From contig NW_003101669.1 of assembly GCF_000003855.2 (NCBI RefSeq), positions 427,740 to 491,739 on the forward strand: 64,000 bases of DNA. Reading direction: 5' to 3'. A model generated the notes under the pieces. It ran no database searches and had not been told where the DNA came from. It saw only the letters and a program-made list of their open reading frames with translations. This document shows positions 62,686 to 64,000 of this stretch, piece after piece; the stretch's first letter is position 1; each line of letters starts with the position of its first letter. The DNA comes from Blastomyces gilchristii SLH14081 (Eukaryota; Ascomycota; Eurotiomycetes; Onygenales; Ajellomycetaceae). A program made the position numbers and the translations under genes.

Positions 62686-63058
62686 TCATAATTAAAATTA
62701 TATAAATTATAATCTGTGTTTAGAAAAGTAATGATATTTGATAACACTCTCTGTTGAATTTTCAACAAATGAGTACTATATTATGATATTATGTAAGTGA
62801 GAAGTGATTTTATAATCTCATTTAATATCATTCTCAATAATGAGATCAGAATGAAAATGTGACTAAGAATTCAAACATATTCTTTATTCAGAACTAGATT
62901 TTTATTTGAAAAGTGAATCTGAGATCTTTAATATTTGAAATAATGTGATTTGAAATCAATGTAATGAATACAAATCATGATCAGAAGTAATGCTTTTAGA
63001 CAACATGACAACTGTAAAGTTTGATTCTGGTCTCAGACACGGTCACACGGTCAGTCTA

Positions 63059-64000
63059 GATATAATTATATTATTAAATTAAACATGAACTTACAGATAG
63101 ATAGTTAATGAAATTTTAATAAGTCTTAAGATCTGCTATATTTCTATATGAAAAAGCAAAGTCATTATAAATAACTGATGAAAAGATGAATCTTACAGAC
63201 TCAGAGTAATATTCATTTTCATAAACATGAAATAAGTTTTTCAAATAAATCTTACATAACTTTGAGAAAGTGAATATATAAGATAAGTATTATAAATACT
63301 TTACTGAGTGTAGATAAGTAAGTAATCTTATATTATACTTTACACACTTCAGCTTACACTATCTTATATTAAATGAAGAGCTTTTAATATCTTTCTGTTT
63401 ACAGATCTTCATTCATAATCTTACACTCAAGTTAAGAGTAGAATGAAAATGCTTAACCTCACAGTCAGACACAGTGAAGAAAGTATATAATATTCTCATT
63501 ATACAGAAATAAGTGAGTTAACTATGACAGAAAATACTGTAATTAAGTATGTCTTAACAGAGAATGAATAATCAGACTTCTATAATACAAGTTACATATC
63601 TGAACATAATGAATCTAGATTTGAATACTATTGCTAAAGCATTAAATTCTCTGAAAAAGAAATTCTCTGAGTGAAAACCTTGATATTATGAGCATCAAGC
63701 TTGCTTCAACTGCAGACATCAAAATCATGATATAAAAGATTGCACACAGTGTGCGCAGTCAAGAGAGTTAAAAAACTAGCAGAATCAGTGAGTGATAAAT
63801 CTAGATTTGAATGTTATTATTATTATTATTATTATTATTCTTCAATTATAGATGTATGCAGTCAGAGACTATGACATCTATCTGAGAATCTTTAGATCTC
63901 AGAGTTTTTCCTATATCTATAGAGTTAACTATTATACATTTATCAATTTCAGATATACAAAATCAGAAAATTCCAGCTCAGAATACAAAAACTGTTTATA
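63059..64000 (+). mobile_element. Gypsy-2-related fragment with uninterrupted gag
   Basis: Aligns with gypsy-2 from about 28,495 to 28,995 and then directly on to 35,790-36,030, without the 6.8-kb gypsy-1 insert (junction near 63,555-63,565). The zinc knuckle at 63702-63743 keeps C, C, H, C. A (tta)n tract at about 63806-63838 and unrelated AT-rich sequence follow, to the window end. Confidence 0.8.
63806..63838. repeat. (ATT)n trinucleotide repeat
   Basis: About ten ATT units follow the gypsy-2-like gag fragment. Confidence 0.9.

Larger units (their letters stand above)
56716..63058 (-). mobile_element. Decayed hAT DNA transposon (probable MITE parent family)
   Basis: The left end (AAGACTGGCCGG, first about 105 bp) and right end (last about 33 bp, tctggtctcagacacgg...cagtcta) match the two ends of the 506-bp MITEs in the same relative orientation. 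Between them the minus strand encodes hAT transposase blocks: a segment at about 58.7-58.49 kb ending TIITDNAVNNYTMM, which matches the hAT TDNASNN core, and at about 57.76-57.63 kb NKLAYYYSK...YYTVTALLDLSYQ, typical of the hAT domain. The 8-bp flanks do not match (ctcactga / gatataat) and the flanks belong to different retroelements. The two ends may therefore come from different insertions joined by rearrangement. Confidence 0.6.

Noticed and set aside
62496..62705. Open frame of nearly pure Phe/Ser, resembling a membrane protein
   Set aside because: It is a translation of a T-rich tract with no normal coding composition.
23334..64000. TGA read as Trp/Arg across long domains, suggesting an alternative genetic code
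   Set aside because: TGA stands at both Trp and Arg positions, and TAG and TAA also interrupt frames. Genes at 1-23 kb use TGA as a normal stop. C-to-T mutation explains it.

Overview
The window looks like a filamentous ascomycete nuclear genome. Genes have several short GT-AG introns, and the families are typical of Eurotiomycetes. It splits into two compartments. Bases 1 to about 23,330 are ordinary, GC-balanced, gene-bearing DNA. From about 23,330 to the end the DNA is strongly AT-rich, almost free of CpG, and made of mutated transposons. This isochore-like layout, with gypsy-filled AT-rich blocks, is known from Onygenales such as Blastomyces. That species guess is inference from architecture and not from a diagnostic gene.

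Gene compartment, left to right: a psi-producing (Ppo-type) fatty-acid dioxygenase/P450 fusion (1490-5585, +, 13 exons); an AsaB/CmcJ-like oxygenase-family protein (6697-7879, +, 5 exons); a small Trp/Pro-rich unknown protein (8140-8578, -, 2 exons); an amidase-signature protein with an N-terminal signal peptide (9349-11791, +, 8 exons); a fungal NOD-like receptor with a nucleoside-phosphorylase-like domain, NB-ARC ATPase and TPR-like tail (12569-16226, +, 6 exons); a GH31 alpha-glucosidase pseudogene broken by at least three stops and several frameshifts (16554-19776, -); dynactin subunit p25 (20475-21135, +); and an ARF6-type small GTPase (21821-22679, -). p25 and ARF6 are housekeeping trafficking genes. 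The others are accessory or secondary-metabolism-like.

Transposon compartment: terminal repeats and target-site duplications (TSDs) resolve 23,334-52,019 into a nest of insertions. The outermost is a Ty1/copia element on the minus strand with 95-bp LTRs. It is interrupted by two Ty3/gypsy elements on the plus strand: gypsy-2 (27,341-42,466) and gypsy-3 (43,343-51,156). Gypsy-2 is itself interrupted by gypsy-1 (29,000-35,782), which carries two copies of a 506-bp non-autonomous hAT-type element with perfect 8-bp TSDs. Removing the inserts leaves a copia of about 5.7 kb, the normal size for the class.

To the right lie a second decayed copia (about 52.3-56.7 kb, -), a decayed hAT transposase region whose outer ends match the 506-bp elements (56,716-63,058), a third copy of the small element inside it, and a gypsy-2-like fragment running off the end. 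That fragment preserves the uninterrupted version of the gypsy-1 insertion site. All coding regions here carry RIP-like C-to-T damage. Four of the five reverse transcriptases show Asp-to-Asn changes in the YxDD motif, and Trp and Arg codons have become TGA. No intact transposon protein remains.
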